Source: an uncultured Lachnospiraceae bacterium (lineage in GTDB: Bacteria > Bacillota > Clostridia > Lachnospirales > Lachnospiraceae). From it: a DNA stretch of 62,038 nucleotides. This document shows, piece after piece, positions 1-8,168 of the stretch. The notes beneath the pieces are model-generated. The model searched no databases, was not told the DNA's origin, and saw only the letters and a list, made by a program, of their open reading frames with translations. The stretch lies in contig CAJTNT010000024.1 in assembly GCA_910577785.1 (NCBI GenBank), positions 1 to 62,038 on the forward strand, in the 5' to 3' direction. Both the position numbers and the translations under genes were made by a program. Every line of letters begins with the position of its first letter. Positions within the stretch are counted from its first letter, which is position 1.

Positions 1-249
1 AAAAGTGCTGTCCTGCCAGTCTTTCCTCCTTCTACCCTTGCCTGCGTCCCCAATCAGGGGAAGGTGTCCAGATATCCGTCTGGCTTACTGTTTTTAAGGT
101 GCATCTTTCGATGCCGTTCTTGAATGTCCTGCCAACCTCTGTTGGCAGCCCCTGCTATCGCTAGCAGGAACTCTTAGAATCTTTCAAGGTTATTTCACTG
201 TTCAGTTATCAAGGTTGTGTCTGCTGTCTCTTATCGCGACAACTTCTTA
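1..249 (-). ncRNA. Transcribed leader of an rRNA operon (rRNA genes lie beyond the left edge)
   Basis: Read leftward from the promoter at 250-278, this stretch holds a run of compact hairpins: 151-168 (CCTGCTA arms), 129-148 (CTGCCAAC arms), 68-83 (CCAGA arms) and 48-60 (CCCC arms). The segment near 195-215 reads CCTTGATAACTGAAC on the minus strand, a phrase typical of Clostridia rRNA leaders and spacers. No coding frame fits. The 16S gene itself is not in the window, so its presence to the left is an inference from the promoter and leader. Confidence 0.7.
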
Positions 250-278
250 AGTCTATCACACATTATTGCGTTTGTCAA
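250..278 (-). promoter_or_regulatory. rRNA-type promoter
   Basis: On the minus strand a perfect TTGACA (273-278) is followed by a 17-base spacer and TAGACT (250-255). An A/T-rich tract resembling an UP element lies immediately upstream (279-300). Strength and position fit an rRNA P1 promoter. Confidence 0.8.
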
Positions 279-322
279 TACCTTTTTTCAAAAAAATAAC
301 AATTTTATTTTTGAAAATGAAG

Positions 323-410
323 CGGAGAAGGAGGGATTTGAACCCTCGCGCCGGTCACCCGACCTACACCCTTAGCAGGGGCGCCTCTTCGGCCTCTTGA
401 GTACTTCTCC
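323..410 (-). tRNA. tRNA-Ser (anticodon GCT)
   Basis: Minus-strand cloverleaf of 88 nt with acceptor GGAGAAG/CTTCTCC, a long class II variable arm (GTGTAGGTCGGGTGACC region) and a TTCAAAT T-loop. The anticodon loop reads CTGCTAA, so the anticodon is GCT, decoding AGC/AGU. No CCA is encoded. No terminator separates it from the rRNA promoter downstream, so readthrough into the rRNA operon is possible. Confidence 0.95.
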
Positions 411-461
411 GAACTGACATTTTCTGTATAAAATTGTCATCTACGCCGTAACGCAATAACT

Positions 462-490
462 ATTTTACTAGAAAACATCTCGTTTGTCAA
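462..490 (-). promoter_or_regulatory. Promoter of tRNA-Ser
   Basis: TTGACA (485-490), a 17-base spacer and TAAAAT (462-467) on the minus strand, about 50 bases ahead of the tRNA-Ser gene. Confidence 0.75.
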
Positions 491-551
491 CATGTTTTTT
501 CAATTTTTTTTAATAAACCGTTATTTAAGTTAGTATTCACGGCCTGATGCA

Positions 552-3500
552 CTAGGATGGATCCTCCAGACTTACCTTCCAGCGGTAGATCCCGGTTGCC
601 CCTGCCCCGTCCAGAACATTCATGACTAACTTTACAGATGTTGTCGTAATGGCGTCCAAACGAATAACATTATATCTGTCGGTTGCAACCATGTCTTCGT
701 ATTCTGTCAGCAGATGGGCTTCCTTCCATTCTCCCTTGTCATCCAAATACATGACCTTAAGGCTTCCTGGCACACGGGTGCCGCTTTTATCATCATACCA
801 ATAGATTTCAAATTGATCCATCGAAACTTTTGTATCCCATTCATATTGGACATAATGTTCGCTGCCTGGCGTCTGGTAATAATTTCCCCAGCCCAGGCCA
901 ATACGCCCTTCGTTTGAGCTTTCCGGCTCCCAGTTTGTATTAATCCCGCCCAGGTATTCCCAAGATGCCGTATAATCTGAAAATGCCGTTGCACGGTACT
1001 CCAGATGCGCCGGATCAGGTTCAGGAATTTTTAGCGGACGGAAACTGGCGCTGATTTCTATATCTTCCGTTACGTTTTTTATTGTGTATGTGCCGCCGCT
1101 CTTTAGCGGCATTTTTTTCTCATTAATAATGATACTTTTTAGACAGTAGCCCTCTTTGGGGGCAGAAATAATACTCACTTCCTCGCCATCCCTGACCATC
1201 CCGGCGCTCAGGGTAAACATCCCTCTCTCCGGCGTCAGGTTCTGGAGCCTTACCTCATGCCAGACTCCCTCTTGATCTGCCTGTTCTATTGTGGTGATAA
1301 TTTTAAAATAGGCATGGTAGGCATTTGTGGCAAACTCAGGCGCAAAGATTGGCACAAAGATATTGCCGGTTTTATCTTCAAGCTGCGGATAGCCATGGAG
1401 CGGGTTGTTGGATATTTGGAACGCTTCTTTTAAATCTTCTGGCAATACCAATGTGAGCCAGTCCCGGCTATTATTCCTGACAGCCATGACAAAGGGACCA
1501 TACATCACGCTTGCCACCGTGGAAGTGCCAATATAGTCTGGCGTCTTATCCAGGTGGGCTGTCCAGGGCATTTTTATTTCTATCACATCCCCGGCCTGTA
1601 TGTGTTCCAACGTAAGATAGGTGGCAGCTTCTGCAGGCTCTTCCACGTCCTTCCCATTGACCTTTACCGCAAAACCTTCCGTTGCCCAATAGGGTACCCG
1701 CAGCTTCAGCTGAATGCCTTGCGCTTCCATCTCTGGCAGGGCGGATATGGACAGCTTTGTAGTCTCAGAAGGAAATTCTGTCTCCTGCGTGATCTTTATC
1801 CCTTTTTCCTGCCAGGACACGGAAGACGGCAGGTAGAGGTTCACATACAAGGCCTCCCCTGTCTTGCTGTAAGCTGCTTGTTGGTAACCTAGATGAGCTT
1901 TCATCCCCATGCTGTGACAGCAGGTAAAGGAATTATAATCGCCCCCATATTCCCGGCGGCTGCCCGGATGAATCGGTATCCAACGGGAGATCCCGTAATG
2001 CACGGTACTGGCAGGATTCTGTGATGGAAGGATCTGATTGTACAGCGTCCTTTCATAATAATCCATGTATGCTGCATTCTCTGGCTCATATTGGCTCAGC
2101 ATCCTTGTCAGTTCCAGCATATTGCAGGCCACGCAGATCTCACAGTTTGCCTGGTCAGAAATGCCCTTTGCCAGCTGGTAGCTTTCTGGAAATACATCAA
2201 AACTGTCATTCGTCCCCATGCCGCCTGTAGAATACATATACCTGGATATCGCCAAATTCCAGAAATTTTTGGCAATATCGTAATACTCCACTTCTGGGTT
2301 CCCAGAGGCCAGGGAGGCCTGGTAAACCTCCAATGCGCCCAGCACCTGCGAAACATGCTGCGCCGTCATCCGCCCGGCAAGATCGTCTATATTTTTGGAC
2401 ATCCAGTGGAAAAAATTCGTATTGTCAAAAAGGCCCGCCCCCTCCAAAAACTCTCTTTCCCCTGTATATAAGTACAGCCGTGCCATAGCGCCGTTACAGT
2501 TCCCATATTCCCCGGATGTGTCAATGCCCCACATTGTAGACAGCTGCTCCTTGTCGCATCCGCTCAGCCGATGGTAAGCCCACCTGCCAAGGCCTTTGGC
2601 ACATTCGAGCGCTTCTTCATTTTCAGTATAGGCATACGCGTCCAGCAGGCCTTCCAGCAATTTACCCATGGTATAATAAGGCGCCCAAATCTGACCGTAT
2701 GGCTTATACTGCTCCAGCAATGCAAAGGGATCCGGCGGGTACGCGCCCAGGTAACCTTCTCCCCAGGTAGTATAGTCCCTGCTCCACAGGGTCTGATCCA
2801 CGCCTTGGGTCTTAAACCGCTGCGGATTCCCTTGGGAAAGCTGCTGGAGTCCATGGAGCGTATGGACCGCCCCATCAAGCCTCTCTTTCATCTCCCCATC
2901 TCCTGTGATAAGATAAGCAAGCGTCAGGGCAGACAGATAATTCCCTGTGGAATGGCCACGCAACAGCCCCTGCGGATTCTCCCAGCCGCTTAAAGGCTCC
3001 ACGCCTTCCAATTTTTCTTCCTGCCCATATGTCTGATAAAAGTTATATAACATACGCTCACTGTCCAGTAATTTCAGATAATTGACAACCCTTTCCTGAT
3101 TCCGAATAAGGATAGAATCGGGTGTATCCGACTTATCTAGCATAATACTTCCCAAGGGGAAAGATTCCGCCGCTTTCTCAATTGGCGCTTTTTCTCCTTC
3201 TACAACCGTAACCTCTGCAATGGCCTTCACTTTTTCTCCCACTACAGAACCCTCAACCGTAAATGTCCCAGGCGATGAATACTTATCCGCATTGAGCTGG
3301 GCCGGCCAGATGGCCTTTACCTTTTTAATGCTGCCATCGGGATAAGATGCCTTTACATAAGCGGGAAGGGAAGGGCTGTTCCCTACATACGTCTCCACCT
3401 GGATTTTCTCAACCTCTTTGGCTGTCACAGATTTCCGCAAGGGGAGAACCGTCATTTTGATCTCTGTTTCCTCCTGTTCTTCCCCATACGACAATACCGC

Positions 3501-4781
3501 GTACAGGCTTCCGTTGGCGCTTTCCTCTCCTACCTTCGGCCTTGTGACTTTCGCCTTGCCCGACTGGATGGAAACAGCGCTGGCGCTGCTCTCCCAGCGG
3601 ATGCTGGAACCCCATTCTCCCCGAAGCGGAAGGATGATGTCTTCTGCTACGGCAGACAGATCTCCGATGGCCTCCCGCAAAGCCTGCACATCGTGCTCTA
3701 CCACCTGGGCGTCTGAATATTGGGACAGCACGGTAACCAAAAATGATTTCTTTTCAAAAGCGCACCCCTTGCGTATGGTAGCCGTCAGTCTGCCTGTGAC
3801 ATTTTCTTTTCCCTGGGCAGGACGTTCCACTTTTGCTATCCCTCCCTGGATGGAAATAGCGCTGTTTTCTGATTTCCAGGTAATTGCCGAGCCATTAATG
3901 CCTTCACTGGGAAGCTCCATGTCCTCAGTAATTCCTGAAATGTCTCCCAGATCCAGCTCATCCTTGTCGGCAGACACAATGCCTGTGTCATCTACGTCAT
4001 ACATGGCCTTAATTTCCTGTTTGGATAACGCCCGGTTATAAATCTTGCATTCCGCAAACCAGCCCGTGGTAGGATTCTCTGAAAACTGCCCATAGCCGAG
4101 GTAATTATTGCCGGTAACGCCCAAGTCTGCGAGCCTAATGCCGGTATCAACCGTACTGCCTATCTGTATTCCATTTTCATACAGTGACATCTTGGAGCCA
4201 TCCATGACCAGAGTGGTCAATACCCAGCGTCCTTTGGCAATGTTGTCTCTTTTCTGGACGCCCTTTTCATTGGTCCATCCTGCCGTCGTAATGGCAGAAG
4301 CATAGCCTTGAAATCCGGCATTCCGCCCGTCCGAGAGCAGATACATATACTTGTCCTGGCCTGTACCGAAATCCCAGATTCTCTGGTAGCCATTGTTTGT
4401 TGGGAGTTTTACCCATACACTGATGGTTATGGCATTGTTCCCGTACAGGATCCCGTTGGGGAACTGCAGGTAGGCGCCGGTCTGCCCTCCGGTCAGATGC
4501 AGGGCTTTGACGGTTTTTCCATAGAGGTTGGCGTCCTCAATAGCGTACATGCCTTCTAATTTTCCATTTATGCTCTTCAGTTCTCCAGAGTTCTGGCTTC
4601 CGGAAACATCGCTGATAATTGTGGAGCTGTCGTTCTGGAGGTTAAAATCGTAATATAAGATTAAGTTATCCTGCGGCTCTGCATGCACGGGGAAATGAAG
4701 GCAGAGGATAAGGAATGTAAAAAACAGTGCGATCGGCAGCATCCAGGCAAAGGGGAATAGGCGCTTTCTTCGATTTGTCAT
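552..4781 (-). CDS. Secreted multidomain GH127 beta-L-arabinofuranosidase-like glycosidase
   Basis: A 1409-residue exported enzyme. A signal peptide ends near VHA-E35. A LamG/concanavalin-like domain follows (about 36-265), then two atrophied bacterial Ig-like domains (about 266-450), a Big_4-type Ig domain (about 453-540) and a GH127 (DUF1680) catalytic domain (about 545-1200), with a discoidin-like C-terminus (about 1265-1409). GH127 enzymes use a Zn-bound catalytic cysteine. The matching E-x-C (in CEICVACN, near residue 880) and Cys-Cys pair (in FTCCHS, near 955) are present. The likely substrate is beta-L-arabinofuranosyl units of plant glycoproteins or arabinan side chains. No LPXTG or SLH anchor is seen. 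The start has a GAGGT ribosome site 10 bases upstream. The gene is last in line after a sensor kinase, response regulator and solute-binding protein, suggesting a sugar-sensing module. The exact substrate is inferred. Confidence 0.85.
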   Translation of the reverse strand: MTNRRKRLFPFAWMLPIALFFTFLILCLHFPVHAEPQDNLILYYDFNLQNDSSTIISDVSGSQNSGELKSINGKLEGMYAIEDANLYGKTVKALHLTGGQTGAYLQFPNGILYGNNAITISVWVKLPTNNGYQRIWDFGTGQDKYMYLLSDGRNAGFQGYASAITTAGWTNEKGVQKRDNIAKGRWVLTTLVMDGSKMSLYENGIQIGSTVDTGIRLADLGVTGNNYLGYGQFSENPTTGWFAECKIYNRALSKQEIKAMYDVDDTGIVSADKDELDLGDISGITEDMELPSEGINGSAITWKSENSAISIQGGIAKVERPAQGKENVTGRLTATIRKGCAFEKKSFLVTVLSQYSDAQVVEHDVQALREAIGDLSAVAEDIILPLRGEWGSSIRWESSASAVSIQSGKAKVTRPKVGEESANGSLYAVLSYGEEQEETEIKMTVLPLRKSVTAKEVEKIQVETYVGNSPSLPAYVKASYPDGSIKKVKAIWPAQLNADKYSSPGTFTVEGSVVGEKVKAIAEVTVVEGEKAPIEKAAESFPLGSIMLDKSDTPDSILIRNQERVVNYLKLLDSERMLYNFYQTYGQEEKLEGVEPLSGWENPQGLLRGHSTGNYLSALTLAYLITGDGEMKERLDGAVHTLHGLQQLSQGNPQRFKTQGVDQTLWSRDYTTWGEGYLGAYPPDPFALLEQYKPYGQIWAPYYTMGKLLEGLLDAYAYTENEEALECAKGLGRWAYHRLSGCDKEQLSTMWGIDTSGEYGNCNGAMARLYLYTGEREFLEGAGLFDNTNFFHWMSKNIDDLAGRMTAQHVSQVLGALEVYQASLASGNPEVEYYDIAKNFWNLAISRYMYSTGGMGTNDSFDVFPESYQLAKGISDQANCEICVACNMLELTRMLSQYEPENAAYMDYYERTLYNQILPSQNPASTVHYGISRWIPIHPGSRREYGGDYNSFTCCHSMGMKAHLGYQQAAYSKTGEALYVNLYLPSSVSWQEKGIKITQETEFPSETTKLSISALPEMEAQGIQLKLRVPYWATEGFAVKVNGKDVEEPAEAATYLTLEHIQAGDVIEIKMPWTAHLDKTPDYIGTSTVASVMYGPFVMAVRNNSRDWLTLVLPEDLKEAFQISNNPLHGYPQLEDKTGNIFVPIFAPEFATNAYHAYFKIITTIEQADQEGVWHEVRLQNLTPERGMFTLSAGMVRDGEEVSIISAPKEGYCLKSIIINEKKMPLKSGGTYTIKNVTEDIEISASFRPLKIPEPDPAHLEYRATAFSDYTASWEYLGGINTNWEPESSNEGRIGLGWGNYYQTPGSEHYVQYEWDTKVSMDQFEIYWYDDKSGTRVPGSLKVMYLDDKGEWKEAHLLTEYEDMVATDRYNVIRLDAITTTSVKLVMNVLDGAGATGIYRWKVSLEDPS

Positions 4782-4864
4782 AGTGGAATACCTCGTAACC
4801 TAAAGGGCTTGTATCTGGTGGCTATAAGGGGATGTGATTTTACAACGGTAAATGCTTTTTTATG

Positions 4865-4893
4865 ATTATAGCAGATGGCGAAGGTTTTTGCAA
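4865..4893 (-). promoter_or_regulatory. Promoter of the GH127 gene
   Basis: TTGCAA (4888-4893), a 17-base spacer and a perfect TATAAT (4865-4870) on the minus strand, about 85 bases before the GH127 start. The gene can therefore be transcribed separately from the binding-protein gene. Confidence 0.7.
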
Positions 4894-5004
4894 AAAAATA
4901 ATAAGAAAAGCCATGACAGAAATACGCCTGCCGCTCCTGAATCATATTTTCTGTACTGCGCGCCTTCCCGCCCCCTGAAAAGTACTCCCATTACGCGTTC
5001 TCGC

Positions 5005-5053
5005 AGAAAAACAGAAGCCTCTGCCAAAAATGGGTTACTGGCAAAGGCTTCTG
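5005..5053 (-). terminator. Rho-independent terminator
   Basis: Arms 5012-5026 and 5039-5053 pair over 15 bases with one mismatch around a 12-base loop. On the minus strand the stem is followed by TTTTTC. It insulates the GH127 promoter from upstream minus-strand transcription. Confidence 0.75.
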
Positions 5054-5060
5054 CTTTTAT

Positions 5061-5098
5061 AAAAGAAGGGATTTATTCAAAAATGTTGTGCATTTTTG
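5061..5098. repeat. 38-bp direct repeat with central palindrome, copy 1
   Basis: Matches 5238-5275 at 35 of 38 positions; the three differences (GTG against AAA) are at the centre of a palindrome with arms CAAAAATGTT/CATTTTTG. It lies directly beside the terminator stem and downstream of a possible minus-strand promoter at 5120-5147. Confidence 0.8.
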
Positions 5099-5237
5099 GT
5101 GATTGATTATCACGGTACTATCATAGCATATCCCTACGTCATGCAAAATAGAAATTTTTTTCTTTTTTTGTCAATTTTTCTTGTCCCCTTTGTATTCCAG
5201 GGTCCCCTGTAGGATGACAGCAAGGAACCCTGATTTT

Positions 5238-5275
5238 AAAAGAAGGGATTTATTCAAAAATGTTAAACATTTTTG
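5238..5275. repeat. 38-bp direct repeat with central palindrome, copy 2
   Basis: Second copy of the 5061-5098 element. Here the palindrome is perfect (arms TCAAAAATGTT and AACATTTTTGA around one base). The region 5099-5237 between the copies has no gene, but on the minus strand contains a TATGAT -10 (5120-5125) with a weak -35. Operator, processing site or small-RNA boundary are all possible. Confidence 0.8.
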
Positions 5276-5359
5276 ACATGCTTATTAATGAGGATATTCG
5301 ATTAGTATTATATATTACATCCCTGAAATTTTAAAGGACGCTGGCCTGGGCAAACCATA

Positions 5360-6577
5360 CTACTCCTCTATTTTCGCAAGATATTCTTCCCAAATTTCCT
5401 CTGCTGGATTGCTGCTGCCAAAACTCTGGTACAAGCTCTCAGAAAGGGCGCTGCGGACTTCGCGCCACTGTGGGATGGAAGCTTTGCTGACGCCTTCTTC
5501 CATCTGTGAGACAAAGGCCCTCATATCCTCGTTTTTCTCTGCATAAGCTTCGGCCAGTTCCTTTTTGGGCGGGATATTCCACATGATCTCAGAAATTTCC
5601 TCCATCACTTCCTCCTGATTATAGTAATCCATAAAGGCAATCGCGCCATCAACATCCTTGCCTTGGATAACGGCCAGGCTTTCGCCGCCGATCACCACTC
5701 CCTGCGTGACATAGGATGGAAAGGAAAAGATACCGTAATCAATACCGGAAGCCTCGATTTCTGGCAATGCCCCGGAAATATTCTCAATCATCGCCACTTT
5801 CCGCTCCACAAAGACCCGGGTAAGGTCATTTTGGGACCAGTTCATGCAGTCATGCGGCATGCAGCCGCTTTCCAGCAGATCCTCCAGTAATTCAAAGGCA
5901 GCGACAGCCCTTTCATCCGCCAAATTTTCCGCCGTAGCCCCGGTAGCAAAAATCCAGGGCATGAACTGAGACGCGCCCTGCTCCCCGCTGAAGGCTGACA
6001 TGGCAAAGCCATAATGAGGCTCGCCTTCCGTCTTGGTCAAGGCCTTAGCTGCCTTGCGGAACTCATCCCAAGTAACGGGGACGTTTACGCCTGCTTGACG
6101 GAACATCTGCCTGTTGTAGAGGATTACCGTATTATTGCAGCCAAAGGGAACGCCATAATAGCGGCCATTGTATTCTACGGAATCCCACACCTCTTTGTAA
6201 TAATTATCCACAAACACCCTGCTTTGAAGCGGATCCGTGATATCTTCCAACATCTCGCTTTTGATCAGGCTCTCCATATCGGAATTATCCAAAAGTACTA
6301 AATCTGGCAGGCTGTCAGATGACAGGGCGATGGAAAGCCGTTTGACGAAATCCACCATTGGTACATACTCCCAGGAAATCCGATAGATTCTCTGGGAATT
6401 ATTAAAACCGTTCACCAGCCTGTCCAGGCCCTCTTTCTGCGCTTCCGTCTCATAGTAGGACCAGAGCAGCAGCTCCTGCTTCTGCTTTTTTTCCTCTTTT
6501 GGCGGCTCCTTGGCGCAGCCAGTTATTCCCAAAACAAAAAGTATCAGAATTGTGTTTACAAAAAATCTCTTTTTCAT
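5360..6577 (-). CDS. Extracellular solute-binding lipoprotein (family 1 sugar-binding type)
   Basis: A 405-residue protein with a lipoprotein signal peptide and lipobox ITG-C21, followed by a charged linker and a family 1 periplasmic-binding fold; it starts LLLWSYYETEAQKEG, as in maltose- and arabinose-oligosaccharide-binding proteins. Such proteins deliver sugars to ABC permeases on the outer face of the membrane. No permease or transport ATPase gene adjoins it, which is unusual. It sits 70 bases after the response regulator, so it may present ligand to the sensor kinase or feed a permease encoded elsewhere. A GGTGG ribosome site precedes the start. Assignment to the family is secure; the ligand is inferred from the neighbouring glycosidase. 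Confidence 0.88.
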   Translation of the reverse strand: MKKRFFVNTILILFVLGITGCAKEPPKEEKKQKQELLLWSYYETEAQKEGLDRLVNGFNNSQRIYRISWEYVPMVDFVKRLSIALSSDSLPDLVLLDNSDMESLIKSEMLEDITDPLQSRVFVDNYYKEVWDSVEYNGRYYGVPFGCNNTVILYNRQMFRQAGVNVPVTWDEFRKAAKALTKTEGEPHYGFAMSAFSGEQGASQFMPWIFATGATAENLADERAVAAFELLEDLLESGCMPHDCMNWSQNDLTRVFVERKVAMIENISGALPEIEASGIDYGIFSFPSYVTQGVVIGGESLAVIQGKDVDGAIAFMDYYNQEEVMEEISEIMWNIPPKKELAEAYAEKNEDMRAFVSQMEEGVSKASIPQWREVRSALSESLYQSFGSSNPAEEIWEEYLAKIEE

Positions 6578-6646
6578 AACGCTTCCACCTGCTCTGTTAT
6601 GCTATGCTCACAATTTTTCGAAAATTCCTGATTCCTGTTCTTATAT

Positions 6647-8155
6647 TCAGCGGTACTCTGCCGGGGAAACCCCTGTCACTTCTTTAAATATCCTTGCAAA
6701 ATAATTGGAATTGCTATAGCCGCATTCCTGCGCTACCTCATATATTTTCATGTCCGTCTCTTTGAGCAGCCGCTTGGCATGGCTAATACGGAATTTCTTC
6801 AGGAATACAGAAAAATTCATCCCCATTTCCCGCTTAAACAGCATACTTAAATATTCTGGCGTAATATTAAGCACTTCTGCCGCCTTCTCTAGGCTGATGC
6901 CTTCCTTGTAGTGATTGCGGATGTATTCCAGCGTACGGTTAATCGTATAGTTGCCAATCCCGTTCTTGTCCTTGCGGTCACAGATGATCTGCCCTGCCTT
7001 CTGGAGAATTTCCTTCATCTCCTGAATGGTATACACATGGAGCATGGCCTTGATATAATCCTTCTCCCGCAGCGAAGCGAAAGCTTTCTGGTTAATCTCT
7101 TTCGCCGTATCTGACATATTTGACATCAGCTTTACCAGGTTATGGCGAATTTCTTCCGCATCATATTCCACGTCCACCACATGAGCCAGAAATTCTTCTA
7201 TCCCTTCCCTTGTACCGTCATTGTCCCCCTTTCCCAACGCCCCCATAATTTTCTTGTCAATATGGATCGGGTATACCAGCCCTTTTACATTGCGCAAAGC
7301 ATCCTCCCAGGCGCACACAACCTTGCTGCAGCCCAGGGTAAGGCAGGAAGAAAGCGCCTTCTGGCTGTTTAGAAACGCCTGCTTCCACTCTTCAATCCTT
7401 TCGCAGAAATCAATTCCCCAAGGGATTTCTTTTTTCTTGAACTGGCAGTTATACTCCAGCATTCCATCAAAAACACGGACAAACTCCTCAATCTCCGTCT
7501 TTTTTCCCTTTAGAACCGCCACTTTAAAATGCATCTGCTGGTTCCAGGCTTCCAGGACGTCAATTTCTGGGAACTGGCTTTTCGTATTGCGCAGCAGAAA
7601 TTCCTTCTCTTTGAAATCACCCGCTTTTTTATTCCCATAATACCCCAAAAGTACGCCGTAAACTTTGCCCTCTTCCTCAGGAAACAGGACGGCAAGCATC
7701 CTCCCAGCCTCACACCTCTCCCTGTCGCTGCCAAAAAAATATTCCCGGACATAATTCTCCGGCTGTTTTGTAATCTGCTTCCTCTGCTCCAGCAGTTTCT
7801 TTTCTATCCTCTCCAAGGTCTCCTGCAGCACATCAATGGAAACTGGTTTCAGCAAATATTCCTCTACGCCCAAGCGCATTGCCTGCCTGGCATATTCAAA
7901 CTCAGAATAGCCGCTGATAATGATGCTGCATACCTTTTCCCCTTTCTGGTGGAGAAAAGTCAGCATTTCCAGCCCATCCATATCATTCATGCGTATATCT
8001 GTAATCACTAAATCCGGATGGCTTGCCTGAATAACTCCAATGCCTTCACGGCCATTTTTGCATTCTCCCACCAGCACATGATCCGTATGCCTGCGAATCA
8101 TCTCTGCCAGCCCTTCCCGAATTAGCTTTTCATCTTCCACAATCACAATTCTCAT
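6647..8155 (-). CDS. Response regulator with AraC-type DNA-binding domain (YesN-like)
   Basis: 502 residues. An N-terminal receiver domain (1-120) has the acidic pair E7/D8, phosphoacceptor D53 (ITDIRM) and a KP motif near 105. A poorly conserved middle region follows, and the C-terminal ~100 residues form an AraC/XylS double helix-turn-helix (SLEKAAEVLNITPEYLS and a second helix ending in the canonical CGYSNSNYFARIFKE). It starts 14 bases after the sensor kinase stop with an AAGGTGAG ribosome site, so the two form one operon. Paired YesM/YesN systems in Firmicutes control adjacent sugar-binding proteins and glycosidases. The expected targets are the downstream binding protein and GH127 genes. 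Confidence 0.92.
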   Translation of the reverse strand: MRIVIVEDEKLIREGLAEMIRRHTDHVLVGECKNGREGIGVIQASHPDLVITDIRMNDMDGLEMLTFLHQKGEKVCSIIISGYSEFEYARQAMRLGVEEYLLKPVSIDVLQETLERIEKKLLEQRKQITKQPENYVREYFFGSDRERCEAGRMLAVLFPEEEGKVYGVLLGYYGNKKAGDFKEKEFLLRNTKSQFPEIDVLEAWNQQMHFKVAVLKGKKTEIEEFVRVFDGMLEYNCQFKKKEIPWGIDFCERIEEWKQAFLNSQKALSSCLTLGCSKVVCAWEDALRNVKGLVYPIHIDKKIMGALGKGDNDGTREGIEEFLAHVVDVEYDAEEIRHNLVKLMSNMSDTAKEINQKAFASLREKDYIKAMLHVYTIQEMKEILQKAGQIICDRKDKNGIGNYTINRTLEYIRNHYKEGISLEKAAEVLNITPEYLSMLFKREMGMNFSVFLKKFRISHAKRLLKETDMKIYEVAQECGYSNSNYFARIFKEVTGVSPAEYR

Positions 8156-8168
8156 GCTCTCACCTTTT

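Noticed and set aside
3418..4041. 207-codon frame opposite the GH127 gene
   Set aside because: Antisense shadow of a well-supported gene, serine-rich and with no recognisable domain or ribosome site; several other long opposite-strand frames (for example 46018-46860 and 57565-58395) were dismissed for the same reason.
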